Shown piece after piece: positions 1 to 6,070 of a stretch of DNA of 20,721 nt (position 1 is the stretch's first letter; each line of letters starts with the position of its first letter). The position numbers and the translations under genes are program-made. The notes under the pieces are model-generated. The model ran no database searches, was not told where the DNA came from, and was given only the letters and a program-made list of their open reading frames with translations. The stretch covers positions 1 through 20,721 of IMG/VR virus record IMGVR_UViG_3300042473_000806. One strand, 5' to 3'. Source of the DNA: a virus.

Positions 1-1
1 C

Positions 2-298
2 ATCGACACCTATCTGAACGAGCCCGACGTGGAGGTGCCGTGGCTCGGCGGAGTGGAGGTGAAGTGGACGTCGGGCATCGGGCTCATCGTTCGCAACGAA
101 GGGCGTCACGAGACGCACGTGCTGGTGACTGGCAACGGGCCAGTCAAGCGCATCGTGGGTTGGCTGGACGTGGAGGGGTTGGAAGCCCTGAAGGCAAGTC
201 CGAAGACTGACTTCGGCAACGGTCGGGCGCCGCAGTGGCTCAAGCCGATTGAAGAACTGAACGACTGGGGACTCTTCCCCAAGAAGGAGGCAGCATGA
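2..298 (+). CDS. Unknown protein, 3' part (5' end outside window)
   Basis: The reading frame is open from the left edge of the window to a TGA at 296-298, so the gene probably starts upstream. A GTG at 29 could also start it, giving 89 residues. The visible product has a Trp-rich start (around PWLGG and VKWTSG), an alternating hydrophobic middle suggesting beta strands, and a charged end with KPIEELNDWG. I do not recognise the family. The stop overlaps the start of the next gene (ATGA), so the two are probably translated together, and its place next to a recombination gene suggests an early DNA-metabolism operon. No function is assigned. Confidence 0.6.
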   Translation: MDTYLNEPDVEVPWLGGVEVKWTSGIGLIVRNEGRHETHVLVTGNGPVKRIVGWLDVEGLEALKASPKTDFGNGRAPQWLKPIEELNDWGLFPKKEAA

Positions 299-993
299 AC
301 AAGCACTCGGAGATTCTCGCCGCGCTATCGGCACCCTTCCCACCTGAGGTGATCCGTCACCGCGTAGGTGCCGGGGGCAAGGACTTGACATGGGTGGACG
401 CCCGCACCGTCGCAGCTCGGCTGGATGAGGTGCTCGGCGTCAACGCTTGGGACTTCGCCGTGGAGCCAGTCGGCGACACGCACACGGTCGTCGGCATCTT
501 GACGTGCCGCTTTCCCGACGGCAGCGTTGCCCGTCGTCAAGACTTCGGCTATGAGACAGGCGGCTCGGGTGAGTCGCTCAAGGAGGCTGCGTCAGACGCC
601 CTCAGGCGCTGCGCTTCACTCTTCGGGGTGGCTAGGTACCTTTACGGGGGCGAACGCCCCGCAGCGGGGCGCGTTGCTATGCCTGCGTTGAAGGTGATGA
701 GCCTGCCTCAGACTGCTGCGCCAGCCGTCGGGCATGACACGATGGTGCTGAACGCAGCCATGGCGATGTTCGGCAACGACAACTGCCCTGAGCATGGGCT
801 GCCGTGGACGAAGAAGCCGGGCGGCATCAGCAAGGCGAGCGGCAAGCCGTATCAGCCCTTCTGGGCGTGCTCAGGTCGAACGGACGGGGCCTTCTGCAAG
901 AAGAAGCCCAGCATTGACTTCATCAACTCGCAGGCTGCGCCACTCGGCGAGCCCGAGCGGGCTGAGGAAGACCTCAGCGAGTTGCCGTTCTAG
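295..993 (+). CDS. Rad52/Rad22-type single-strand annealing protein
   Basis: A 232-residue product. Residues 20-118 match the Rad52/Rad22 phage annealing-protein pattern: VIRHRVG, then a TWVDARTVAARLDEVLG core (32-48), RRQDFGYETG (80-89), and LKEAASDALRRCASLFGVARYLY (95-117), which is the most diagnostic block. This family binds ssDNA and promotes annealing in phage recombination and repair. Residues 164-201 hold C164, H167, C192 and C201 in a small zinc-finger-like layout, often seen C-terminal in phage relatives. The protein ends EEDLSELPF, an acidic tail with terminal Pro-Phe like that of bacterial SSB. The start overlaps the upstream stop as ATGA, with an AAGGAGG ribosome site just before it. 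The family call is firm; the zinc and tail roles are inferred. Confidence 0.85.
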   Translation: MNKHSEILAALSAPFPPEVIRHRVGAGGKDLTWVDARTVAARLDEVLGVNAWDFAVEPVGDTHTVVGILTCRFPDGSVARRQDFGYETGGSGESLKEAASDALRRCASLFGVARYLYGGERPAAGRVAMPALKVMSLPQTAAPAVGHDTMVLNAAMAMFGNDNCPEHGLPWTKKPGGISKASGKPYQPFWACSGRTDGAFCKKKPSIDFINSQAAPLGEPERAEEDLSELPF

Positions 994-1002
994 GTCATCA
1001 CA

Positions 1003-1032
1003 TGGGGGCGGCGGCTGAATACGTCGCCCCCA
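1003..1032 (+). other. 11-bp hairpin between annealing protein and methyltransferase
   Basis: TGGGGGCGGCG (1003-1013) pairs with CGTCGCCCCCA (1022-1032) around an 8-nt loop, with one G-U pair. It sits between the annealing-protein stop and the strong ribosome site of the methyltransferase. There is no T-run after it, so it is not a standard intrinsic terminator. It may be an attenuator or a processing or stability element. The structure is read from the sequence; the role is inferred. Confidence 0.5.
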
Positions 1033-1052
1033 CCCAAACGAAGGAGGAGAAC

Positions 1053-1994
1053 ATGATTGACTTCCAAGATAACAATTTGACGCTGCGCGTCGGAGATTGT
1101 CGACATGAGCTTCGAGACATGGAGCCAGCGTCAGTGCAGACATGCGTGACGTCGCCACCGTATTGGGGGCTGCGAGACTACGGGCACTCTGGTCAACTGG
1201 GGCTTGAGTCGACGCCAGAAGAGTACGTCGCCAACATAGTCGACGTCTTCCGAGAAGTGAAGCGAGTGCTCTCAGACAATGGGACGCTCTGGTTGAACCT
1301 TGGGGATTCTTACGCGAGCGGCGGGATGAGCAATCCAAGTTCCAAGTCCACGCTTGGCGGCGGAAAGGATCGCGGCGCGGCGGATTACTCGCTAATCCGG
1401 TTAATTCCCGACGGCTTGAAACCAAAGGACCTTGTTGGGATTCCATGGCGAGTAGCCTTTGCCTTGCAGGCAGACGGCTGGTTCTTACGTTCGGAGATTA
1501 TTTGGGCGAAGCCAAACCCTATGCCAGAGAGCGTGACGGATCGACCTACGCGATCCCACGAGCAGATTTTCTTACTCGCCAAGAGCCAGACTTATTTCTA
1601 CGACCACGAAGCAATCAAGGAGTCTGCCGTCACTGGCAGCTGGGACGCTCTGCCACCCATTGGAGGGGCCAAAGCAGTTGGCGTCAATGGCAACTCAACA
1701 TACTCTGGCAATACGCCAGCAAGTGACGGCACGAGAAACAAGCGGGACGTCTGGACGGTCAGCACGAAGCCGTACGCTGGCGCGCACTTTGCCACCTTCC
1801 CGCCTGACCTGATTGAGCCCTGCATCCTTGCGGGTGCCCCAGTGGGCGGCATCGTCCTTGACCCCTTCGGCGGCAGTGGAACGACGGGCATGGTTGCCAA
1901 CAGACTCGGACGCCGAGCCGTGCTGATCGAACTCAACCCAGACTATGCTGCGCAGATCAAGCAGCGAACGGCACAAGCCCCGCTCGGCTTGTAG
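1053..1994 (+). CDS. SPPY-type DNA methyltransferase (N4-cytosine or N6-adenine, beta-like order)
   Basis: A 313-residue product. The catalytic motif TSPPYW is at 33-38 and the S-adenosylmethionine-binding DPFGGSGTT is at 270-278, followed by a hydrophobic strand ending in IELNPDY. The catalytic-first order with the target-recognition region between the motifs fits the beta class, which holds both N4-cytosine and N6-adenine enzymes; the base cannot be chosen from sequence alone. The start at 1053 is preferred over an in-frame ATG at 1002 because AAGGAGGAG (1041-1049) lies just upstream. No cognate restriction gene is visible, so it is probably an orphan enzyme for protection against host restriction or for regulation. 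The base composition and codons (for example AAT, TTA and ATT in the middle third) look more AT-rich than the neighbours, which may mean recent acquisition. Confidence 0.88.
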   Translation: MIDFQDNNLTLRVGDCRHELRDMEPASVQTCVTSPPYWGLRDYGHSGQLGLESTPEEYVANIVDVFREVKRVLSDNGTLWLNLGDSYASGGMSNPSSKSTLGGGKDRGAADYSLIRLIPDGLKPKDLVGIPWRVAFALQADGWFLRSEIIWAKPNPMPESVTDRPTRSHEQIFLLAKSQTYFYDHEAIKESAVTGSWDALPPIGGAKAVGVNGNSTYSGNTPASDGTRNKRDVWTVSTKPYAGAHFATFPPDLIEPCILAGAPVGGIVLDPFGGSGTTGMVANRLGRRAVLIELNPDYAAQIKQRTAQAPLGL

Positions 1995-2003
1995 GAGGAG
2001 GAG
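1994..2003 (+). promoter_or_regulatory. Strong ribosome binding site, GGAGGAGGAG
   Basis: A triple GGAGGAGGAG ends 3 nt before the ATG at 2007 and overlaps the methyltransferase stop codon. A near-identical site precedes the tail-chaperone gene (14790-14800), and AAGGAGGAG precedes the methyltransferase. It fixes the start at 2007. Confidence 0.7.
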
Positions 2004-2006
2004 CAC

Positions 2007-2441
2007 ATGGGACTATGGATCAAGTGGGACGCTAACGCTCACAAGGACGATAAGATCGCAACGCTCACGGACACGGAGTTCAGGGCGTTCATCATCGCCA
2101 TCAGCGAAGCCAAGCAGCTGCGCAGTGGCGGCATCTTCAAGAGCCGGGAGCATCTCAAGGCGTGCATCGGCAGCCACTACGGCAAGGCGATCAGTGGGCT
2201 CATCAACAAGGGCCTGCTCGGGGTAGATCAGGCTGGGTTCGTTGCCATTACGGGCTGGCATCGCTATCAGATCGACCCGACATCGACCCGACGTCAGGCT
2301 GCGTTCACTGCTCGGCGCCGTTCAGAATCGGGTGGGTTGACGGATAACGGACGCTCTAGAGAGACAACAGAGAAGAGCGAGAGAGAGAAACCCCCTACCC
2401 CCTTACAGGCGGGAGAAATCTTGCGGAGGATTGTCGGATGA
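2007..2441 (+). CDS. Winged-helix replication-type DNA-binding protein
   Basis: A 144-residue product. Residues 1-95 resemble the N-terminal winged-helix domain of phage replisome-organiser or replication-initiation proteins: a WIKWD start, a LTDTEFRAF helix, GGIFKSREHLKA, KAISGLINKGLLG as the likely recognition region, VAITGWHRYQIDPTS, then RQAAFTARRR. The tail is Arg/Lys/Ser-rich and probably disordered. Replication organisers of this type usually carry a longer C-terminal region for helicase loading, so this is either a minimal form or a regulator with the same fold. The start is set by the strong ribosome site. The end overlaps the kinase gene (ATGA). The fold is likely; the exact role is uncertain. 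Confidence 0.6.
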   Translation: MGLWIKWDANAHKDDKIATLTDTEFRAFIIAISEAKQLRSGGIFKSREHLKACIGSHYGKAISGLINKGLLGVDQAGFVAITGWHRYQIDPTSTRRQAAFTARRRSESGGLTDNGRSRETTEKSEREKPPTPLQAGEILRRIVG

Positions 2442-2998
2442 GAAACGTAGCCTTCATTGGGAAGTCAGGCACTGGGAAGACGACGCTGAGCCAGATGCTC
2501 TCGGAGCATCACGGCTTTCAGGTCACCAGCATCGCAGCACCTATTCGAGAGATCGCCGTCATGGCGTATGGCAAGTTCGATAAGAGCATGCGATACCCCC
2601 AGCAGACGCTGGGACTCTCTCGCCTGCTGACTGGGCGTGAGCTGATGCAGGAGATCGGCGCTGCCTTGAGAGAGATGGACTCGCTCTTTTGGATGCGCGT
2701 GTGGCTTCTTCGGACGAAGCGTGGCGCTGATGACGGCACCCTTGACTCGATCACGTTCGTGGTGGACGACGTCAGGCTAGACGCTGAGCGGGCCTTCATC
2801 CGAGCGTGGTACCCAGACACGCTCTTCGTGCGGCTGGTTCGTCCCCCGGTCGGCGAGCTGCAAGAGTGGCAGCATGACATCACTGAGCGACAGGCTGGAG
2901 ACATGGAGGCTGAGGTGGTACTGGACACCAGCGCCCTCAGTCCCCTAGAGTGCGTGGCGACCGTCCTTGAGGCGGCACGCATGGAGGTGGAAGCATGA
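2438..2998 (+). CDS. Deoxynucleoside monophosphate kinase (P-loop)
   Basis: A 186-residue product with a Walker A loop GKSGTGKTT at 8-16 right after the first beta strand. Then come an AAPIRE segment, LTGRELMQEIGAALRE typical of dNMP-kinase-like phage proteins, FVVDDVRLDAE (a strand ending in two acidic residues, then Arg and Asp), a Val/Arg-rich strand before a DITERQ segment that fits the lid region, and an acidic end. The family phosphorylates dNMPs to dNDPs, feeding DNA synthesis in the host cytoplasm. The start follows GCGGAGGA (2423-2430) and overlaps the upstream gene as ATGA. The P-loop NTPase call is firm; the substrate is inferred from similarity in layout to phage dNMP kinases. Confidence 0.75.
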   Translation: MRNVAFIGKSGTGKTTLSQMLSEHHGFQVTSIAAPIREIAVMAYGKFDKSMRYPQQTLGLSRLLTGRELMQEIGAALREMDSLFWMRVWLLRTKRGADDGTLDSITFVVDDVRLDAERAFIRAWYPDTLFVRLVRPPVGELQEWQHDITERQAGDMEAEVVLDTSALSPLECVATVLEAARMEVEA

Positions 2999-3216
2999 GC
3001 GACATGGGCGACCTTGAGACTATGGCGGAGATGGTTGGCTTCAGATACGCCAACTGCGCAATCGACACCGTGACCCGAAAGGTCACGCTGCAGTGTGAAG
3101 ATCACGATGGTCAGACGCTGAGCGTTGAGGCAGACAGCATCAGCGACGCGATGAGCGCCATGATGGTGAAGCTGGGCTCAATGCTTCAGCGGGATGGGCA
3201 GACATGGCAGGAGTAA
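2995..3216 (+). CDS. Small unknown protein, 73 aa
   Basis: An acidic product with an N-terminal helix (DLETMAEMVGFRY), a middle of two probable strands (KVTLQCEDHDG, then TLSVEAD) and a Met-rich C-terminal helix (AMSAMMVKLGSML). No family is recognised. It is coupled to the kinase by an ATGA overlap and overlaps the next gene by 13 nt, so it belongs to the same operon. It is probably a small early protein; no function is assigned. Confidence 0.6.
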   Translation: MSDMGDLETMAEMVGFRYANCAIDTVTRKVTLQCEDHDGQTLSVEADSISDAMSAMMVKLGSMLQRDGQTWQE

Positions 3217-3407
3217 AGGCGAAGCGCGGCGGGCCTTCGTTGCCCCCACGCTGGACGGACTCGGACTGCACTGAGTGCGGCAAGGTCATCGTCGTGGCTG
3301 ATCCCAAGAAGCCCGTCTTCCCCGCTGCTCGGGTGAAGGTCATCACCTTCAACGGCGCCAAGGGCAACGTGCGCCTGCACTGGCGACACAAGGCGTGCGT
3401 CAAGTGA
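3204..3407 (+). CDS. Small basic protein with possible zinc site, 67 aa
   Basis: A basic N-terminus (KAKRGGPS), then C-x2-C in SDCTECGK near residues 22-25, a strand-rich middle, and a C-terminal HWRHKACVK that supplies two His and one Cys. The four potential ligands (two Cys near the start, His and Cys near the end) would suit one zinc ion, but the spacing does not match a finger I can name. It overlaps the upstream gene by 13 nt and has only a weak ribosome site, so it probably depends on coupled translation. Unknown family. Confidence 0.6.
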   Translation: MAGVKAKRGGPSLPPRWTDSDCTECGKVIVVADPKKPVFPAARVKVITFNGAKGNVRLHWRHKACVK

Positions 3408-3706
3408 GCCGGGTGAAAGAGTTCACGCTGCGTGGCGAGAAGCTCTGGGCGTCGCAGTACGGCACCAGCGCCGAAGTGTTCGACATTGACGGCATGCCCT
3501 ACGCCCGGCTCAGCACCTACGTCACGGGGGAGAATCCGCCCGCTGGCTTCTTCTTCTGCAAGGCGTACAGCGAGAACACCGAACTGGTGAACGCCATGAT
3601 CGAGCAGGGTGCGCTGCTCATCAGCGGCGACCCCATCTTCTTGCCGCCGTTCGGTGCCAAGGTGCTGATCGCCCGGCTCAACTCCGAGCATGAGCAGGTG
3701 CAGTGA
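3404..3706 (+). CDS. Unknown protein, 100 aa
   Basis: A mixed alpha/beta product with VKEFTLRGEKLWASQYG near the start, several short strands (AEVFDIDGMPYARL), FFFCKAYSEN, a helix at NTELVNAMIEQGA and an end in LIARLNSEHEQVQ. I do not recognise it. The GTG at 3404 is chosen because it overlaps the upstream stop as GTGA, the pattern used all through the window; in-frame GTGs at 3395 and 3413 are alternatives. It is coupled to the small membrane protein downstream by TGATG. Confidence 0.6.
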   Translation: MSRVKEFTLRGEKLWASQYGTSAEVFDIDGMPYARLSTYVTGENPPAGFFFCKAYSENTELVNAMIEQGALLISGDPIFLPPFGAKVLIARLNSEHEQVQ

Positions 3707-3867
3707 TGGAGGGCCTCATCGTCACGCTGATGGTCGTCCACACGCTGATCGCTCTCGCCATGGGTTGGATTGGGCTGACGCATCACCGCGCCAGCTCAGG
3801 CATCGTCGTCACGTGGTTCGGCATCAGCCTGCTCACGGTGGTGGCACTAGGGCAGGCGCTACGATGA
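3706..3867 (+). CDS. Small two-span membrane protein, 53 aa
   Basis: Read directly from the sequence: ATG at 3706 and TGA at 3865-3867. The product has a hydrophobic segment at about residues 3-24 (LIVTLMVVHTLIALAMG), a short loop with two His and one Arg (THHRASSG), and a second hydrophobic segment at about 32-51. Both ends are tied to neighbours by overlaps (TGATG before, ATGA after), which supports real coding. It would insert in the host inner membrane. The size and two-span form fit a holin or a superinfection- or membrane-modifying protein, but it is far from the usual lysis site and no family was recognised. Confidence 0.65.
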   Translation: MEGLIVTLMVVHTLIALAMGWIGLTHHRASSGIVVTWFGISLLTVVALGQALR

Positions 3868-4247
3868 GCCGCATGAGTGACCTTGACATTGACCTGAAGA
3901 ACGCAGCACGCAGCCGCATGGGGAAGAACAACCGCCAACGCGGCAATGGGCTGGAGCGTCGGCTGGCTGCTGAGTTGACTGAAGCAGGGCTCGCTGGTGA
4001 GCGGGTGGGGCAATACGGTGGCAAGACGGACGTGCGCGCACTCGGGCTGATCATCAGCGCCAAGAAGGGCGGAGCGTTCAGCGAGCGATTCGATAAGTGG
4101 CTCAACGAACTCACGCCCAAGGCAGATGAGGTCGCGGCGCTGGTGGTGGAAGACGCCCCCGGCTCTGGCATCAAGGCGCGTCGCATGGTGGTCATCAGTT
4201 GGGAGTCACTCTTGCAGCTGCTGCAAGAGCGTGAGGAGAAGGCATGA
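3864..4247 (+). CDS. PD-(D/E)xK-like nuclease, possible Holliday-junction-resolvase type
   Basis: A 127-residue product. Residues 22-67 follow the layout of small phage PD-(D/E)xK nucleases: NNRQRGNGLERRLAAEL with E31 on the first helix, ERVGQYGGKTDV with D56, then GLIISAKKGG with K67. In the usual core the third motif is E-x-K; here Ser65 stands where Glu is expected, so activity is uncertain or another acidic residue compensates. A later strand (EVAALVVEDAP) and a strand/helix end (ARRMVVISWESLLQLL) complete the fold. Such proteins often process recombination intermediates or protect phage DNA, which fits the annealing protein upstream. The start at 3864 (ATGA overlap) is preferred to longer in-frame starts. 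The fold is likely; the function is tentative. Confidence 0.6.
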   Translation: MSRMSDLDIDLKNAARSRMGKNNRQRGNGLERRLAAELTEAGLAGERVGQYGGKTDVRALGLIISAKKGGAFSERFDKWLNELTPKADEVAALVVEDAPGSGIKARRMVVISWESLLQLLQEREEKA

Positions 4248-4699
4248 AGATCGCACTGGCACTGGCCCTGCTCTTCGCCCCGCTGACGAATCCGCAGCCA
4301 CTTGGCGAGCCGCCACTCAACTACGCCATGGGCGTGCTGGCGGATCAGCCCGCCGTGCCTGAGGGCTACTTCGTCGGCACTGCGACGTGGTATGACGCAG
4401 CCCGTGGCAGTCACTCCAGCTGGTACACCCGCGCAGGGATCACGCTCTACGGCGCGATTGGCGCTGACGTCCGAGCCTACAAGCAGCACCGCTGGCGCAC
4501 CAGTTGGGACGTCAAGATCACCAGCCTGCGCACTGGCAAGAGCGTCATCGTGCAGGTCGTTGACATCTGCACCTGCTACGGCATCCGCAGTGACCCACAC
4601 GATCAGCGACTGATCGACCTATCCCCTCAGACATGGGCAGCCCTTGGCGTGCCGCTCTGGCGTGGCGTGACCCCGATCACCTTGGAGGTGCTGCCATGA
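4244..4699 (+). CDS. Secreted RlpA-like double-psi beta-barrel protein
   Basis: A 151-residue product. It starts with a short signal-peptide-like segment (MKIALALALLFAP). From about residue 41 it carries RlpA/expansin-like features: GTATWYD (45-51), a middle strand block DVKITSLRTGKSVIVQVVDICTC (89-111) with Asp107 in the position of the family's conserved acidic residue, then IDLSPQTWAALGVPLWRGVTPITLEVL. Double-psi barrels of this class bind or cleave cell-wall glycans. This suggests a host-envelope role, either cell-wall weakening or virion passage, but it lies in the early block, not with lysis genes. The upstream ribosome site is GAGGAGAAGG. The family is fairly secure; catalytic activity is unknown. 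Confidence 0.78.
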   Translation: MKIALALALLFAPLTNPQPLGEPPLNYAMGVLADQPAVPEGYFVGTATWYDAARGSHSSWYTRAGITLYGAIGADVRAYKQHRWRTSWDVKITSLRTGKSVIVQVVDICTCYGIRSDPHDQRLIDLSPQTWAALGVPLWRGVTPITLEVLP

Positions 4700-5175
4700 G
4701 CAAGAGCCTACGCCCCGACGTCATCAACAAGCGCGTGCTGGAGTCTTACCCCGGCAGCACCTCAGTCGTCGCCAGCGAGAAGGTCGCCGCTCACATGCGG
4801 GAGTGCGGCGTCAAGATCACGGGGCGCACGATCAGGTCATACGCCAAGGCGGAGCGCCGACCGTCCGAGAAGTTCTGCAACATCTTCTCCCAAGCATACG
4901 GGCCCTTCGAGCAGGATGACTGGATCGAGCGTGAGGAGTTGCCCAAGCCGTACATGAGCCGCAAGCGACCCGAGATGACTGCAGCTGAGAAAGAGTCACG
5001 CCGCCTGCAGATGCTCGTGGCACGATTCTGCAACTGGTGCGTGGGTGGCGACATGGGCAGCAGTGAAGTGTTGCGCTGCCCTGATGCGACCTGCGTGCTA
5101 CGTCCAGCGTCGCCGTTGCCACTTGCAAGCAACGCAGCCACGAAGCGCGTGGCATCGCCTGACAGGTGGGACTGA
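4696..5175 (+). CDS. DNA-binding protein with C-terminal four-Cys motif
   Basis: A 159-residue product. Residues 20-65 look helix-turn-helix-like: VVASEKVAAHMRE, then ITGRTIRSYAKAERRPSEKF, where the second helix could read DNA. The C-terminal part holds C112-x2-C115 and C128-x4-C133 in the pattern CNWCVGG...EVLRCPDATC, a motif I know from many small phage proteins that end in a C-x2-C...C-x4-C layout, taken as a zinc site. The start at 4696 is preferred to an in-frame ATG at 4633 because it overlaps the RlpA-like stop as ATGA. It is a likely regulator or DNA-processing accessory; the target is unknown. Confidence 0.65.
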   Translation: MSKSLRPDVINKRVLESYPGSTSVVASEKVAAHMRECGVKITGRTIRSYAKAERRPSEKFCNIFSQAYGPFEQDDWIEREELPKPYMSRKRPEMTAAEKESRRLQMLVARFCNWCVGGDMGSSEVLRCPDATCVLRPASPLPLASNAATKRVASPDRWD

Positions 5176-5648
5176 TGGCATACAATCGCCGCACGCCAGC
5201 CCTTGTGGCTGGCCCCCTCCCCGGCGCTGCATCCTCCCAGCGTCGGGGAGCGACTCCCTCACTGCGTGAGCAGGTCGCTGCATACCTGAACGCCAACCGT
5301 GACGTCATGCACCTGAAGCAGTGGACGCTCAAGGTGAGTGCCGACATCCCAGCCGACGACTCATGGGCTGACGTCGAAGTCAGTGACAATCTCTGGGAGG
5401 CGACGGTGCGCATCTCTGGGGACTTCTTCAAGGAGACTCCCGAGAGCCAGCGCCGCATCCTTGCCCACGAACTGATGCACGTCCACCTAGCCGCCATGGA
5501 GCGACTGATGGGCTCACTTGAAGGCGTGCTTGGCTCGCAGGCGTATGAGGTGCTTGAGAAACTCTGGGACACCGAAGGCGAGCGCGTAGCCGAAGCCCTG
5601 AGCTTCATCGTGGCTGGCGTGTTGCCGCTGCCTAACTTCAAGGCGTGA
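5175..5648 (+). CDS. HExxH zinc metallopeptidase
   Basis: A 157-residue product with the zinc signature H98-E-L-M-H102 in RILAHELMHVHLAAMERL, and a downstream Glu-rich helix (TEGERVAEALS, E136/E140) that could give the third ligand as in gluzincin-like proteases. No signal peptide is visible; the N-terminus is basic and low in hydrophobicity, so it probably acts in the cytoplasm. Similar small HExxH proteins occur in phage early regions, but targets are mostly unknown. Possible jobs are host protein cleavage or virion maturation. The start at 5175 overlaps the upstream stop as TGATG. The motif is clear; the substrate is unknown. Confidence 0.75.
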   Translation: MAYNRRTPALVAGPLPGAASSQRRGATPSLREQVAAYLNANRDVMHLKQWTLKVSADIPADDSWADVEVSDNLWEATVRISGDFFKETPESQRRILAHELMHVHLAAMERLMGSLEGVLGSQAYEVLEKLWDTEGERVAEALSFIVAGVLPLPNFKA

Positions 5649-5980
5649 GCCCCCTACGCTTCGCCCGTTCGTGCCTGACCTGCGGCATCCTGCAGCGCGT
5701 CGGCAACCGTTGCCAGCCTTGCGCCAACAAGATCGTCACGAAGCGGGAGCAGGAGCGATACGGGCCAGTCGGGCGCAGCCCCTACGCTGACCCTGCGTGG
5801 CGCAAGCTGAGCCGCGAGATGCGCGAAGAGTTCCCGTGGTGCTTCGCATGTCGAGCGACGACTGACCTCACGGTCGATCACATCGTGCGCCTTCTGCCGG
5901 GGCAGTCGCCCGTGGTGCCGAAGCACCTGCTTGCCGTGCTCTGCCGTTCTTGCCACGGCAAGAAGACGAAGCACACCTAG
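5645..5980 (+). CDS. HNH endonuclease
   Basis: A 111-residue product. It has a Cys-rich N-terminal ribbon (C10, C13, C23, C26), then the HNH core: C66-x2-C69, VDHI with D78 and H79, and LCRSCHGKKT with C100, C103 and H104. The usual Asn before the LC pair is not obvious; the region reads KHLLAVLC, so the HNH Asn position seems to be Leu95. HNH enzymes next to terminase genes often help cos cleavage in HK97-like phages, and this one lies about 90 nt before the small terminase, which fits. The GTG start overlaps the metallopeptidase stop as GTGA. The family is secure; the exact role is inferred from context. Confidence 0.85.
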   Translation: MSPLRFARSCLTCGILQRVGNRCQPCANKIVTKREQERYGPVGRSPYADPAWRKLSREMREEFPWCFACRATTDLTVDHIVRLLPGQSPVVPKHLLAVLCRSCHGKKTKHT

Positions 5981-6068
5981 GGGGGTTTAGAATCTGCGCA
6001 TGAAGAACCTCAAGGTATCCAGCGACGAGCCCTGCGTGTGCACATGCAAATCTGACCCCGGGGGGTTT
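5979..6068 (+). repeat. Two GGGGGGTTT copies flanking a short gap before terminase
   Basis: GGGGGGTTT occurs at 5980-5988 and again at 6060-6068, 80 nt apart start to start. The interval between the HNH stop and the small terminase start is otherwise almost empty. A frame for 24 codons (6000-6074, ending CVCTCK...GGFR) lies inside but lacks a good ribosome site. The second copy doubles as the purine-rich site 5 nt before the GTG at 6071. Cos or terminase-binding sites often lie here in HK97-like phages, so the repeats are candidates only. Confidence 0.4.
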
Positions 6069-6070
6069 CG

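Noticed and set aside
3833-4600. Long open frame on the - strand (255 codons)
   Set aside because: Shadow of the nuclease and RlpA-like genes; no family pattern and no ribosome site.
4832-5641. Long open frame on the - strand (269 codons)
   Set aside because: It runs opposite three well-supported + strand genes, is rich in Arg, Ser and Cys without domain pattern, and long antisense frames are common in GC-rich DNA.
5988-5993. TAGAAT as a -10 promoter element before terminase
   Set aside because: No -35 at proper spacing (TTGCCA is about 32 nt upstream).
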